Positions 30,048 through 39,344 of a DNA stretch of 64,000 nt are shown here, piece by piece. Both the position numbers and the translations under genes were made by a program. This stretch comes from Grimontia celer. GTDB taxonomy: Bacteria > Pseudomonadota > Gammaproteobacteria > Enterobacterales > Vibrionaceae. Location: assembly GCF_900055185.1 (NCBI RefSeq), contig NZ_FIZX01000003.1, positions 62,001 to 126,000 on the forward strand, written 5' to 3'. Below the pieces are notes generated by a model. It did no database searches. It worked only from the letters and a program-made list of their open reading frames with translations, and was not told the origin of the DNA. Within the stretch, counting starts at the first letter, position 1; each line of letters opens with the position of its first letter.

Positions 30048-30638
30048 ATGAGCAATGCGCCAGTGAATTCCGGCCGACGTCGTTTCCTGACTCTATCAAC
30101 CGCAGTGGTTGGTGGTGTGGGTGCAGCTGCAGTCGCTGTACCTTTCATCAAGTCTTGGAATCCAAGCGCCAAAGCGAAAGCTGCCGGTGCCCCGGTCGAA
30201 GTCGATGTGAGTAAGATTGAAGAAGGTCAGCTTGTTAGGGCGATTTGGCAGGGTAAACCCGTGTGGATCGTGCGCCGTAGTAAGCAGACGTTAGAAAAAT
30301 TAGACCAGATTGGGGACAAATTACGTGATCCCGAATCCCTTGAACCACAACAGCCTGAATACATCGTTAATACGTACCGTTCTGTTAAACCAGAAATCTT
30401 CGTCGCTGTAGGCCTGTGTACACACCTTGGCTGTTCACCAACTTACCTGCCAGATAGCTTTGGCGAGCAGGTAGAAGGTGTATCTTCCGGTTTCTTCTGT
30501 CCTTGTCATGGTTCCAAGTTTGACATGGCTGGCCGTGTATTTAAAAGCGTACCAGCGCCACTTAATCTGGTTGTCCCACCTTACACGTACCTTAACGATA
30601 ACCGTATTTTGGTTGGCGCAGATGAGGGGACAGCGTAA
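30048..30638 (+). CDS. petA: Ubiquinol-cytochrome c reductase Rieske iron-sulfur subunit
   Basis: A 196-residue Rieske protein. A twin-arginine sequence (GRRRFLTL, Arg10-12) precedes the single transmembrane anchor, as expected for Tat export of a folded Fe-S protein. The [2Fe-2S] ligands are in CTHLGC and CPCHGS. It passes electrons from ubiquinol to cytochrome c1 in the bc1 complex. ATG 30048 (MSNAPVN) has GGGAGA 7 bases upstream and was preferred over the frame start 27 bases earlier. Confidence 0.96.
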   Translation: MSNAPVNSGRRRFLTLSTAVVGGVGAAAVAVPFIKSWNPSAKAKAAGAPVEVDVSKIEEGQLVRAIWQGKPVWIVRRSKQTLEKLDQIGDKLRDPESLEPQQPEYIVNTYRSVKPEIFVAVGLCTHLGCSPTYLPDSFGEQVEGVSSGFFCPCHGSKFDMAGRVFKSVPAPLNLVVPPYTYLNDNRILVGADEGTA

Positions 30639-31903
30639 TGGAAAACTTGCTTAACTGGTTTGAGAAACGTCTTCCAGCGGTGAATGCTTATAAAAAGCAT
30701 TTATCCGAATACCCAATGCCGAAAAACTTTAACTTCTGGTACTTGTTTGGCTCACTGGCCATGCTGGTACTGGTAAACCAGCTATTAACCGGCATTTGGC
30801 TAACGATGAGCTACAACCCTTCTGCAGAAGGGGCTTTTGCGTCAATTGAATATATTATGCGAGACGTGGAATACGGATGGCTGTTGCGCTACATGCACTC
30901 CACCGGTGCCTCTGCGTTTTTCGTGGTCGTTTACCTACACATGTTTCGTGGTCTGATTTATGGTTCGTACCAGAAACCACGCGAGCTACTGTGGATCTTC
31001 GGTATGTTGATCTTCCTTGCACTGATGGCGGAAGCTTTCATGGGCTACCTGCTGCCATGGGGGCAGATGTCTTACTGGGGTGCACAGGTAATCATTTCCT
31101 TATTTGGTGCTATTCCGGTTATCGGTGACGACCTGACATTGTGGATTCGTGGTGACTATGTTCTGTCTGGTGCAACACTGAACCGCTTCTTTGCACTCCA
31201 TGTTGTAGCGCTACCCATCGTGATTCTGTTGCTGGTTGTACTGCACATCTTGGCACTTCATGAAGTGGGCTCAAACAACCCGGATGGTATCGAAACCAAG
31301 CTGCCTAAAGGCACTAAAGGCGAAGGTTACGAAACTCAGTTCCCATTCCACGAGTACTACACCAAGAAGTACGACATCATCGACTCTGTGCCTTTCCACC
31401 CATACGGTACAGTGAAGGATCTGATTGGTGTGGGTCTGTTCGGTATTCTGTTTGCTTACGTTATCTTCTTCAATCCAGAGATGGGCGGCTACTTCCTTGA
31501 GCCACCTAACTTTGAAGCAGCTAACCCGCTGAAGACACCTGAGCACATTGCGCCAGTGTGGTACTTCACCCCGTTCTACGCCATCCTACGTGCAGTTCCT
31601 GACAAATTGATGGGCGTTGTGCTGATGGGCCTCTCCATTGCTGTTCTGTTCCTGCTGCCATGGCTGGACCGCTGTAAAGTACGTTCATACCGTTACCGCA
31701 GCAAAATCCATCTGGCAAACATTGCGCAATTTACTGTTTCGTTCATTGCGCTGGGTATTCTGGGTGCGCTGCCAGCAACCCCAACTTATACCTTGATGGC
31801 ACAGATCTTTAGCTTTGGTTACTTCATGTTCTTTGTTGCGCTGTTCTTCTACAGCAAAAACGAAGCAACGAAACCATTACCGGAGAGGGTGAACTACAAA
31901 TGA
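30638..31903 (+). CDS. petB: Ubiquinol-cytochrome c reductase cytochrome b subunit
   Basis: A 421-residue integral membrane protein with eight helices holding hemes bL and bH. Visible landmarks are MHSTGASAFFVVVYLHMFRG and FFALHVVALPIVILLLVVLHILALH, with the paired heme histidines, and the PEWY-like PVWYFTPFYAILR at the quinol-oxidation site. PVWY replaces the mitochondrial PEWY, a change found in many proteobacteria. The start overlaps the petA stop (TAATG). Confidence 0.97.
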   Translation: MENLLNWFEKRLPAVNAYKKHLSEYPMPKNFNFWYLFGSLAMLVLVNQLLTGIWLTMSYNPSAEGAFASIEYIMRDVEYGWLLRYMHSTGASAFFVVVYLHMFRGLIYGSYQKPRELLWIFGMLIFLALMAEAFMGYLLPWGQMSYWGAQVIISLFGAIPVIGDDLTLWIRGDYVLSGATLNRFFALHVVALPIVILLLVVLHILALHEVGSNNPDGIETKLPKGTKGEGYETQFPFHEYYTKKYDIIDSVPFHPYGTVKDLIGVGLFGILFAYVIFFNPEMGGYFLEPPNFEAANPLKTPEHIAPVWYFTPFYAILRAVPDKLMGVVLMGLSIAVLFLLPWLDRCKVRSYRYRSKIHLANIAQFTVSFIALGILGALPATPTYTLMAQIFSFGYFMFFVALFFYSKNEATKPLPERVNYK

Positions 31904-32637
31904 AGAAGTGGATTGTAATGCTGTTTGCTCTGCTGCCTTCTCTGGCGATGGCAGCAGGTCCAAGTATTCCTTTGGACGCAGCAAACAACGATTTGTCAGA
32001 CAAAGCATCACTGCAAAATGGTGCGAAGCTGTTCATGAACTACTGTTTTGGCTGTCACGCCACTCAGTACCAACGCTATGAGCGTATTGCAGAAGATCTG
32101 GATATCCCGAAAGAGCTGATGCTGGAAAACTTGGTTTTTGACAGTAACGCGAAAATCGGTGATCTGGTGACCAATGCGATGACTGCAGAAGATGGTGCGA
32201 CCTTCTTTGGTGGCCCAGCTCCAGACTTAACGTTGGTTGCACGTGTTCGTGGTACAGATTGGATCTATACCTACCTGCGTTCTTTCTACCAGGATGATTC
32301 CCGTCCATTTGGTGTGAACAACTCTGTGTTCCCAAGCGTGGGTATGCCTCACGTACTGGAAGAGCTTCAAGGCACACCTGTTAAACAGTACAAAACGGTA
32401 CTGGTTGACGGTGAACAGGTTCAGGAGTTCATCGGTATCGAATCATTGGGTAACGGTGAGTTGAGCCCTGAAGAGTACGATGATGCGGTTCGCGATTTGG
32501 TGAACTTCCTTGAGTACTCAGGTGAGCCTAACAAGCTTGAGCGTCAGCAAATGGGTTACTGGGTGATTGGCTTTATGGTCATTTTCCTCATCCTTGCCAT
32601 TCTGCTCAAGAAAGAGTATTGGCGTGACGTTCACTGA
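31900..32637 (+). CDS. petC: Ubiquinol-cytochrome c reductase cytochrome c1 subunit
   Basis: A 245-residue protein with a signal peptide (to about residue 19), a covalent heme site C49-FG-C52-H53, and a C-terminal membrane anchor (about residues 219-237). The axial methionine is probably in SVGMPHVL. It overlaps petB by four bases, completing the three-subunit bacterial bc1 complex. Confidence 0.96.
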   Translation: MKKWIVMLFALLPSLAMAAGPSIPLDAANNDLSDKASLQNGAKLFMNYCFGCHATQYQRYERIAEDLDIPKELMLENLVFDSNAKIGDLVTNAMTAEDGATFFGGPAPDLTLVARVRGTDWIYTYLRSFYQDDSRPFGVNNSVFPSVGMPHVLEELQGTPVKQYKTVLVDGEQVQEFIGIESLGNGELSPEEYDDAVRDLVNFLEYSGEPNKLERQQMGYWVIGFMVIFLILAILLKKEYWRDVH

Positions 32638-32664
32638 TCGGTTAATCTAGTGAGTTGCTGATCC

Positions 32665-32697
32665 ACAATGGGAGCAGGTGCTCCCATTGTTTTTTCT
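32665..32697 (+). terminator. Terminator of petABC
   Basis: The perfect stem ACAATGGGAG/CTCCCATTGT with a six-base loop is followed by six T. Confidence 0.92.
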
Positions 32698-32723
32698 ATA
32701 GATGAAACATTCTGGAGGGGTTA

Positions 32724-33359
32724 ATGGCTGTTGCTGCCAATAAACGCTCGGTGATGACGTTGTATTCAGACGCATCAGACATGTATAGCCATCAGGTTCG
32801 CATCGTTCTGGCAGAGAAAGGTGTGACATACGAGATTGAGCTTGTTGATCCAACTAACCTGCCAGAGGATTTACTCGATCTGAATCCGTATAACTCGGTA
32901 CCGACTCTGGTTGACCGTGAATTGGCGTTGTATAACGCGAATATCATCATGGAATACCTGGATGAGCGTTTCCCGCATCCACCGCTGATGCCGGTTTATC
33001 CGGTTGCGCGTGGTAACAGCCGTTTGATGATGTACCGTATCGAACGTAACTGGTACACACTGGCTGAGAAAATTGAAAAAGGCAATGCAGAAGAAGCTGA
33101 TAAAGCGCGCCGTCAACTGCGTGAAGAGCTATTGGCTCTTGCTCCTGTGTTTGCTGAGTATCCGTTCTTCATGAGCGAAGAGTTTAGCTTGGTTGACTGC
33201 TACCTAGCTCCGCTACTGTGGCGCCTGCCGGTTATGGGGATCGAACTGAGCGGTCCTGGCGCTAAAGAAGTGAAAACTTACATGGCGCGCGTATTTGAAC
33301 GTGACTCTTTCCTGGCTTCTCTGACCGAAGCTGAGCGTGAGATGCGTCTGGCGCAATAA
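32724..33359 (+). CDS. sspA: Stringent starvation protein A
   Basis: A 211-residue GST-fold protein without glutathione-transferase activity. The N-terminal thioredoxin-like domain reads MTLYSDASDMYSHQVRIVLAEKG; the central PHPPLMPVYPVARG holds the surface pocket (proline/histidine) needed for RNA polymerase binding. SspA binds the sigma-70 holoenzyme and alters transcription under starvation and acid stress. GGAGG precedes the ATG. Confidence 0.96.
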   Translation: MAVAANKRSVMTLYSDASDMYSHQVRIVLAEKGVTYEIELVDPTNLPEDLLDLNPYNSVPTLVDRELALYNANIIMEYLDERFPHPPLMPVYPVARGNSRLMMYRIERNWYTLAEKIEKGNAEEADKARRQLREELLALAPVFAEYPFFMSEEFSLVDCYLAPLLWRLPVMGIELSGPGAKEVKTYMARVFERDSFLASLTEAEREMRLAQ

Positions 33360-33841
33360 TGAGCGACATCAATCTCAAGCCTCGACGCCCGTATCTGTTA
33401 CGGGCGTTTTACGACTGGTTACTCGACAACGATCTGACGCCACACTTGGTTGTGGATGCGACCATGCCCTACGTGAACGTGCCTTTTGAGTACGTGCAGG
33501 ATGGACAGATCGTATTGAACATTGCACCACGTGCGGTGGGCAATCTTGAATTGGGGAATGACGAAGTCAGTTTCAATGCACGATTCGGTGGCCGGCCTAT
33601 GCTGGTGACTGTGCCTATGTATGCTGTGATGGCTATTTATGCACGTGAAAATGGTGCTGGCACCATGTTCGATCCAGAGCCAGCATTCGATGAAGAGCTG
33701 GAGCGCATTGAATCTGAACCGGAACTCAATGCTGTCGAGGAAGTAACGGAAGACGAAGAAAATGTTTTGGAGACTGAGGAGCCAACTTCAGAACCAGAAC
33801 AGAAGCCGAAAGGTCGTCCGACACTCACCGTCGTCAAATAA
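33359..33841 (+). CDS. sspB: ClpXP protease specificity factor SspB
   Basis: A 160-residue adaptor that brings ssrA-tagged proteins to ClpXP. The folded N-terminal domain (to about residue 110) binds the tag. A glutamate-rich flexible linker follows, and the conserved tail KGRPTLTVVK is the XB motif that docks on ClpX. Its ATG overlaps the sspA stop (TAATG). Confidence 0.96.
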   Translation: MSDINLKPRRPYLLRAFYDWLLDNDLTPHLVVDATMPYVNVPFEYVQDGQIVLNIAPRAVGNLELGNDEVSFNARFGGRPMLVTVPMYAVMAIYARENGAGTMFDPEPAFDEELERIESEPELNAVEEVTEDEENVLETEEPTSEPEQKPKGRPTLTVVK

Positions 33842-33868
33842 AAAAAGCAGCCCAGGCTGCTTTTTTCA
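33839..33868. terminator. Bidirectional terminator between sspB and dolP
   Basis: The hairpin AAAAAGCAGCC-CA-GGCTGCTTTTT lies between convergent genes. Confidence 0.92.
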
Positions 33869-33882
33869 TTTCTGAATCTGAC

Positions 33883-34431
33883 TTACTCGCTATTTGCGCT
33901 TGGCTCATAGTATTGAAAGCCTTTGATGACTTGCTTAACACCACTTAGGTTACGGGCAATTTCAGTGGCTTCATTCGCTTGCTCTCGGGTGACATAACCA
34001 AGCAAGAATACTTCGCCGTCCTCTGTGATCACTTTGATATTCACGTTGCGGAGCTTCTTGCTACCGATAAGAGCGGATTTTACCTTGGTGGTGATCCAGG
34101 TGTCTTTAGACACATCTCCCACAGACAAAGGCGCCTTGATGCGTATTTGGTCATAGACGGTCTCTACGCCTTCCAGTTCCCGGACTTTAGCAAGGATGCC
34201 GTTTTTAAGCGCTTCGGTTTTCGCCTGACCAATTAATAGCAGCTTACCATCATAGGAAACGGCATTAACACGGGTGTCGCCTTTGAAAGGCGCCTTGTTA
34301 ACGATCCCGGCGACTTCCATTCCCAATTGTGTATCCTGCCACTCCGTTTTCGCGGTACGGGTATCCTGCTCGTAAATCGCTGAACAGGCACTCAACCCCA
34401 ATACTGCTGCAAGTAAAAGCGCCTTCTTCAT
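33883..34431 (-). CDS. dolP: Outer-membrane BON-domain lipoprotein DolP (YraP)
   Basis: A 182-residue lipoprotein with lipobox LSAC at Cys16 and two BON domains (about 45-112 and 120-180). In E. coli DolP binds anionic phospholipid, localises to the division site and supports BAM function, under sigma-E control. It lies 2 bases after diaA, at the end of the lpoA-yraN-diaA-dolP unit. Confidence 0.94.
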   Translation of the reverse strand: MKKALLLAAVLGLSACSAIYEQDTRTAKTEWQDTQLGMEVAGIVNKAPFKGDTRVNAVSYDGKLLLIGQAKTEALKNGILAKVRELEGVETVYDQIRIKAPLSVGDVSKDTWITTKVKSALIGSKKLRNVNIKVITEDGEVFLLGYVTREQANEATEIARNLSGVKQVIKGFQYYEPSANSE

Positions 34432-34433
34432 GT

Positions 34434-35027
<594 letters not shown>

Positions 35028-35396
35028 TTACCCTTCAAATACGATATTTTTCATCCAGTTTACCGAGTTTACGTCGCCTTCAAAAGTCACGGCATCAAAT
35101 CTAAACTCGGTATGTGTCGCGGACAGGCCATTTTTCGCCAGCCACAAATAGGCTGCTTTGAGCATGCGCTGTTGTTTTCGTGGAGAAATACTGGCTGCGG
35201 CGCCACCATAAGTGGTTTGGTTGCGGTATTTGACCTCAACGAAAACGAGGCAGCTTTGCTCCCGCATGATGAGGTCCAATTCGCCGCCCTTGAAGCGGGC
35301 ATTTTTTTCGACGGTCTTAAGGCCCTGCCGCTCGAGAAAGCGGCAGGCTTGTGTTTCATAGTGGTCGCCGGTTTGCTTTTTACTTAACCGAAACAA
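35028..35396 (-). CDS. yraN: UPF0102 endonuclease-like protein YraN
   Basis: A 122-residue protein of the UPF0102 family, with a restriction-endonuclease-like core: GELDLIMRE followed by VFVEVKYR, the PD-(D/E)xK-type arrangement. Function in the cell is not well established. No ATG fits: the long open frame runs antisense-free into lpoA, and the protein similarity begins at FRLSKKQTGDHYE. A TTG at 35396 gives MFRLSKKQ and overlaps the lpoA stop by 17 bases, suggesting translational coupling. Confidence 0.85.
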   Translation of the reverse strand: MFRLSKKQTGDHYETQACRFLERQGLKTVEKNARFKGGELDLIMREQSCLVFVEVKYRNQTTYGGAAASISPRKQQRMLKAAYLWLAKNGLSATHTEFRFDAVTFEGDVNSVNWMKNIVFEG

Positions 35397-37221
35397 TCCC
35401 CTGATCCCCAAACATCGCCCAGGAAACGCTACGGTTGACGGTACAGTAATCGCCAAGTGACAACTCGCCGGACAGTCCTTCGAAACGGTATTCTGGCAAT
35501 GCCTGCATTTGAGGAAGTGCTTCAATCAACGCATAAGCGTCCATTCCCAGTGCATAAAGGCGAGTCATGCCATTATCCAGCCCCGGCCAGAGTTGGTTGA
35601 AGCGCGCAGCGGTGGGATTGTTAGGCTCAACAAGAAGGGGCACGTCACTGAATTCGATACCGTGAAGTTCACCAATTTCGCCAACGCCGTTCACTCGGTT
35701 GTTAGAGCGTGAGCTTGCGTAAAGTTTCGGCGGTTGAACGTCCGGGTTGATGGCGACTTCAATGAACGGTTTAAGCAGCGTGAGTTCGCCTGCATTGGCG
35801 ACAAGGTAGACGGCATCCACATCACGGCGGCTGCGCTGCTCTGATTCCATCTCCAATCCCAGAAGCTGCTGCATCTGTTGAATACGTCCTTGGCTCTCGG
35901 TCAAACCAAATACGCGTTGGACGGTCTTCTGCATGGCTGTGCGGTTTTTGAAAAACTCAATTTCCGCGGGCTCGCCGGTTTGCTCTTCCCACTGTTTAGA
36001 GAAGGCTTCACTAACGCGTCGACCAAAGCCATTGTCCGGGGCAATCACCAATGGGTATTGGTGCTTGTTCTGTTCAATATGTAATGCCGCTTGCTCGGCT
36101 TCTTGCTCTGGGGAGAGTGTGAAGAAGCAGGTGTTTGCTGCGCCATCTTCCTCTTTAGGGATATTCAGAGCAAGCGTAGGAATCGCGTTCTGGCTCACTG
36201 TCAGAAACTCTTCCACTTTGTCTTTGCGAAGAGGGCCGATAGCAAACTGAATGCCATCAGTACGCATTTGATTCACGATGTCAGTCGTTGAAAGCGCATT
36301 GGTATCGTAGAACATCACTGAAGGCGCAGTGTTCCCAGAATCATCATCTAACAGGGCCTGAACTAGGCCATTGCGAATGGCTTCACCCTGTGCCGCGAAC
36401 TTGTCGCTCAGAGGCAGCATCACACCGATGCGGTCAGGGCGAAGGATCTCCATCGACTGAAGCGCAGTAAGATCGTTTGGCAAGTAGCGGTTGGCCGGGT
36501 GCGATGGATTGGCAGCGAGCCATTGGTTCAGCGCTTCTTGTTGTTGCGCAGGACGACCTGAGTAACGGCGCAGTAGGTTCACCAGCTCGACCCAGCCATT
36601 TAGAACAGGGTTGGTTGTTGCAGACAGAGAGTTAAGCTCAGACGGCGGCATTTTTACCAGCAGTGTCCAAACGTTTTCCCAGTTTTGCTGCTTATCGTAA
36701 TTGTCCGTAATGTAAGGTGAGCCTTCAGCGTAAGACAATACAGCACCTGGCAAATTCCCCAGCGCTTCGTAAAGCTCACCTTTCAATTGGTAATAGCGCT
36801 GGTATTGAATAGCTGGAATACCCCAAGATGGCTGGAAGTTCAGGTTATCAACAGCGGTCTGCAGATCGCCTTTTTGCTGAGATAACAAGGCACGGTTCAG
36901 TTGCCATTCGGAAAGTTGCAGTGGGGTCAGTGGTAGTTTTGCTAAACGACTGACTAAAACGTCTGCTTGTGCGTACTGTTTTTCAGCAATCAGTGCTTTT
37001 AACGCCAACAGATACCAGTCAGCTTTTGCTTCTCCGGTTTCGGTTTCGGTTTCTGCTTTCAGCAAATAGAAAGTCGATGACTCCAGCGCTGGCGCCGTGA
37101 TGTCATATTGCGGTCCTTGCTCAACAGGTGGTGTGGTGGTACACGCCGAAAGCACCAACGCCAGCGCGATTGGTGGAAGAACTCGTGATACACTTTTGCA
37201 CTTATGGGTTATTTTACGCAT
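35380..37221 (-). CDS. lpoA: Penicillin-binding protein activator LpoA
   Basis: A 613-residue outer-membrane lipoprotein, with lipobox LSAC about 27 residues from the start, an N-terminal TPR-like helical domain (to about 250) and a C-terminal periplasmic-binding-protein-like domain (from RIGVMLPLSDKFA). It reaches through the peptidoglycan to activate PBP1A. The frame begins MFM; ATG 37221 has GAAG about 6 bases upstream, whereas the first ATG has none in place. It is divergent from rsmI by about 60 bases. Confidence 0.94.
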   Translation of the reverse strand: MRKITHKCKSVSRVLPPIALALVLSACTTTPPVEQGPQYDITAPALESSTFYLLKAETETETGEAKADWYLLALKALIAEKQYAQADVLVSRLAKLPLTPLQLSEWQLNRALLSQQKGDLQTAVDNLNFQPSWGIPAIQYQRYYQLKGELYEALGNLPGAVLSYAEGSPYITDNYDKQQNWENVWTLLVKMPPSELNSLSATTNPVLNGWVELVNLLRRYSGRPAQQQEALNQWLAANPSHPANRYLPNDLTALQSMEILRPDRIGVMLPLSDKFAAQGEAIRNGLVQALLDDDSGNTAPSVMFYDTNALSTTDIVNQMRTDGIQFAIGPLRKDKVEEFLTVSQNAIPTLALNIPKEEDGAANTCFFTLSPEQEAEQAALHIEQNKHQYPLVIAPDNGFGRRVSEAFSKQWEEQTGEPAEIEFFKNRTAMQKTVQRVFGLTESQGRIQQMQQLLGLEMESEQRSRRDVDAVYLVANAGELTLLKPFIEVAINPDVQPPKLYASSRSNNRVNGVGEIGELHGIEFSDVPLLVEPNNPTAARFNQLWPGLDNGMTRLYALGMDAYALIEALPQMQALPEYRFEGLSGELSLGDYCTVNRSVSWAMFGDQGIVSVK

Positions 37222-37282
37222 GAACATCTTCTGTCCGTAACTTGTTGCCCTCTATATTAATCGCCGAAGGGTTGTGAAACAA

Positions 37283-38143
37283 ATGACTGATGAAACTTCA
37301 ACCATGGTTGACGTCTCAACTTTATATATCGTGCCGACACCGATCGGAAACCTGGGAGATATCACCCAGCGTGCTTTGGAGATTTTGCAGCAGGTCGACA
37401 TCATCGCTGCCGAGGATACCCGCCACACTGGTAAACTACTGTCCCATTTTGGAATCACCACCCGAACTTTCGCGCTGCATGACCATAATGAACAACAGAA
37501 AGCAGATTTTCTGATTGAAAAATTAGTCAGTGGGCAAAACATCGCGCTGGTGTCTGATGCGGGCACGCCGTTGATATCCGATCCAGGTTACCATTTGGTG
37601 ACCCGTTGTCGTCAGGCGGGTGTCAAAGTTGTTCCTTTGCCGGGGCCTTGTGCAGTTATCACCGCGTTGAGTGCGTCTGGTTTACCTTCTGATCGCTTCA
37701 GCTTCGAAGGCTTCCTGCCCCCGAAAAGTAAAGGGCGCCGAGATAAGTTTTTTGATATTGCAGAAGATCCACGAACTCTGATTTTTTACGAATCACCACA
37801 CCGTATTCTCGATACGCTCGATGACATGCTGGTGGTATTGGGCGCGGAACGTCAGGTAGTGTTGGCACGGGAGCTGACCAAAACCTATGAAACTATTCAT
37901 GGCGCGCCGCTGGGCGAGTTGATTGAATGGCTGAATGAAGACAGCAACCGTATCCGTGGTGAAATGGTGCTTTTGATTGCGGGTCACCGTGCAGAGAAAG
38001 AGGATTTGCCATTAGAGGCAACCAAAGCGGTTACCTTGCTGGCGAAGGAGTTGCCATTGAAGAAGGCGGCTGCGATTGCAGCTGAGCTATATAATGTGAA
38101 AAAAAATGCCCTCTATAAGTGGGGTTTAGAAAATCTCGAGTAA
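37283..38143 (+). CDS. rsmI: 16S rRNA (cytidine1402-2'-O)-methyltransferase RsmI
   Basis: A 286-residue SAM-dependent tetrapyrrole-methylase-fold enzyme, with [15 protein letters not shown] at the start, [15 protein letters not shown] and [17 protein letters not shown]. It methylates C1402 in the ribosomal P site. The frame begins at a GTG (37274); ATG 37283 and ATG 37304 are also possible, so the exact start is uncertain by up to ten residues. An A8 run lies near the 3' end. It is divergent from lpoA, as in E. coli. Confidence 0.94.
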   Translation: MTDETSTMVDVSTLYIVPTPIGNLGDITQRALEILQQVDIIAAEDTRHTGKLLSHFGITTRTFALHDHNEQQKADFLIEKLVSGQNIALVSDAGTPLISDPGYHLVTRCRQAGVKVVPLPGPCAVITALSASGLPSDRFSFEGFLPPKSKGRRDKFFDIAEDPRTLIFYESPHRILDTLDDMLVVLGAERQVVLARELTKTYETIHGAPLGELIEWLNEDSNRIRGEMVLLIAGHRAEKEDLPLEATKAVTLLAKELPLKKAAAIAAELYNVKKNALYKWGLENLE

Positions 38144-38184
38144 GAAGTCCGGTGTTTTCACTGGATCCATGGCGGTGAACTCTA

Positions 38185-38198
38185 TATAATCCGCCGCC
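38185..38198 (+). promoter_or_regulatory. -10 element and GC-rich discriminator of rnpB
   Basis: A perfect TATAAT (38185-38190) is followed by CCGCCGCC up to the predicted start at about 38199. GC-rich discriminators mark stable-RNA promoters under stringent control. The -35 is not obvious. Confidence 0.6.
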
Positions 38199-38576
<378 letters not shown>

Positions 38577-38585
38577 AAATTAAAT

Positions 38586-38648
38586 GGGCGAGTTTATCAA
38601 TAAACTTGCCCCAGAGAAGGCGAGCATTAGCTCGCCTTCTTTTGTTTT
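38586..38648 (+). terminator. Tandem hairpins after rnpB, the second a terminator
   Basis: The first hairpin, GGGCGAGTTTA-TCAA-TAAACTTGCCC (38586-38611), has no T-tract. The second, GAAGGCGAGC-ATTA-GCTCGCCTTC, is followed by TTTTGTTTT and is a typical terminator. Confidence 0.82.
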
Positions 38649-38783
38649 GGCTTCATTAAAAGTTAGCGTCTGCAAGGGCGGAATGCCGTGCGGTTAAAAA
38701 ATGCATGGCTTAGCAAGGTGTTCAAGCTGTTGAAATAGAATGCGCTTCGCGATTACGTGATCTTTGTCGCGCTCGATGCTTGC

Positions 38784-38813
38784 TTGACTTTCTTTTTGCC
38801 TGATACTTACACT
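38784..38813 (+). promoter_or_regulatory. Sigma-70 promoter of the dcw cluster (Pmra)
   Basis: TTGACT (38784-38789), an 18-base spacer and TACACT (38808-38813). Transcription would start near 38820, at the first MraZ repeat. The bases 38649-38783 hold nothing I recognise. Confidence 0.6.
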
Positions 38814-38818
38814 TCCTA

Positions 38819-38854
38819 GTGGGAAAATGTGGAATAAAGTGGGTTATTCTGGTG
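38819..38854 (+). promoter_or_regulatory. MraZ operator: four direct repeats with 10-base period
   Basis: GTGGG at 38819, GTGG at 38829, GTGGG at 38839 and the degenerate CTGGTG at 38849, exactly 10 bases apart, lie between the promoter and mraZ. MraZ is known to bind TGGGN repeats at this spacing and to repress the dcw operon. Confidence 0.8.
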
Positions 38855-38873
38855 AAAAAGGGTAGTCAGTGAC

Positions 38874-39332
38874 ATGTTGAGGGGCGTCAGCGCCATATCG
38901 CCCGACGCGAAAGGTCGCGTCGCATTGCCAAAGCGTTATCGGGAAGAACTCGATGCGTTGTGCGATGGCGTGTTTGTCTGCACCATTGATCATCAGTTAC
39001 CATGCCTGCTGCTTTATCCCTTGCCTGAATGGGAGCGCATCGAAGCCAAGCTATCCCGCTTATCCAGCCTCAATCCAGCCGAGCGTCGTTTACAGCGATT
39101 GCTGCTTGGTCATGCGTTTGAGTGTGAGATGGACGGACAGGGGCGAATTCTGATTGCACCAACACTGCGCGATTACGCCGGTTTGAATGGTAAAGCCATG
39201 CTGGTGGGACAGCTCAACAAGTTTGAGATTTGGAACAGTGATAAGTGGCAGCAACAGATCGACCAGGATATTCAACATCAAGCCGAATCAGCGGAAGCGC
39301 TGAGCGACAGGCTCAGTAACTTATCGCTTTAG
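38874..39332 (+). CDS. mraZ: Transcriptional regulator MraZ
   Basis: A 152-residue protein of two SpoVT-AbrB-like halves, each with a DxKGR-type motif (SPDAKGRVALPKRYRE near the start; EMDGQGRILIAPTLRDYA in the middle). It forms a ring-shaped oligomer that binds the direct repeats upstream and represses the dcw cluster. First gene of the cluster, 12 bases before rsmH. Confidence 0.96.
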   Translation: MLRGVSAISPDAKGRVALPKRYREELDALCDGVFVCTIDHQLPCLLLYPLPEWERIEAKLSRLSSLNPAERRLQRLLLGHAFECEMDGQGRILIAPTLRDYAGLNGKAMLVGQLNKFEIWNSDKWQQQIDQDIQHQAESAEALSDRLSNLSL

Positions 39333-39344
39333 GTAATCAAGATT

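Noticed and set aside
35397-35525. 43-residue N-terminal extension of YraN
   Set aside because: It lies inside the lpoA coding sequence in another frame and looks unlike the family.
38099-38106. A8 run in rsmI as a slippage or frameshift site
   Set aside because: No alternative frame of interest follows and the protein tail is normal; A8 in AAA-AAA-AA codons is common.
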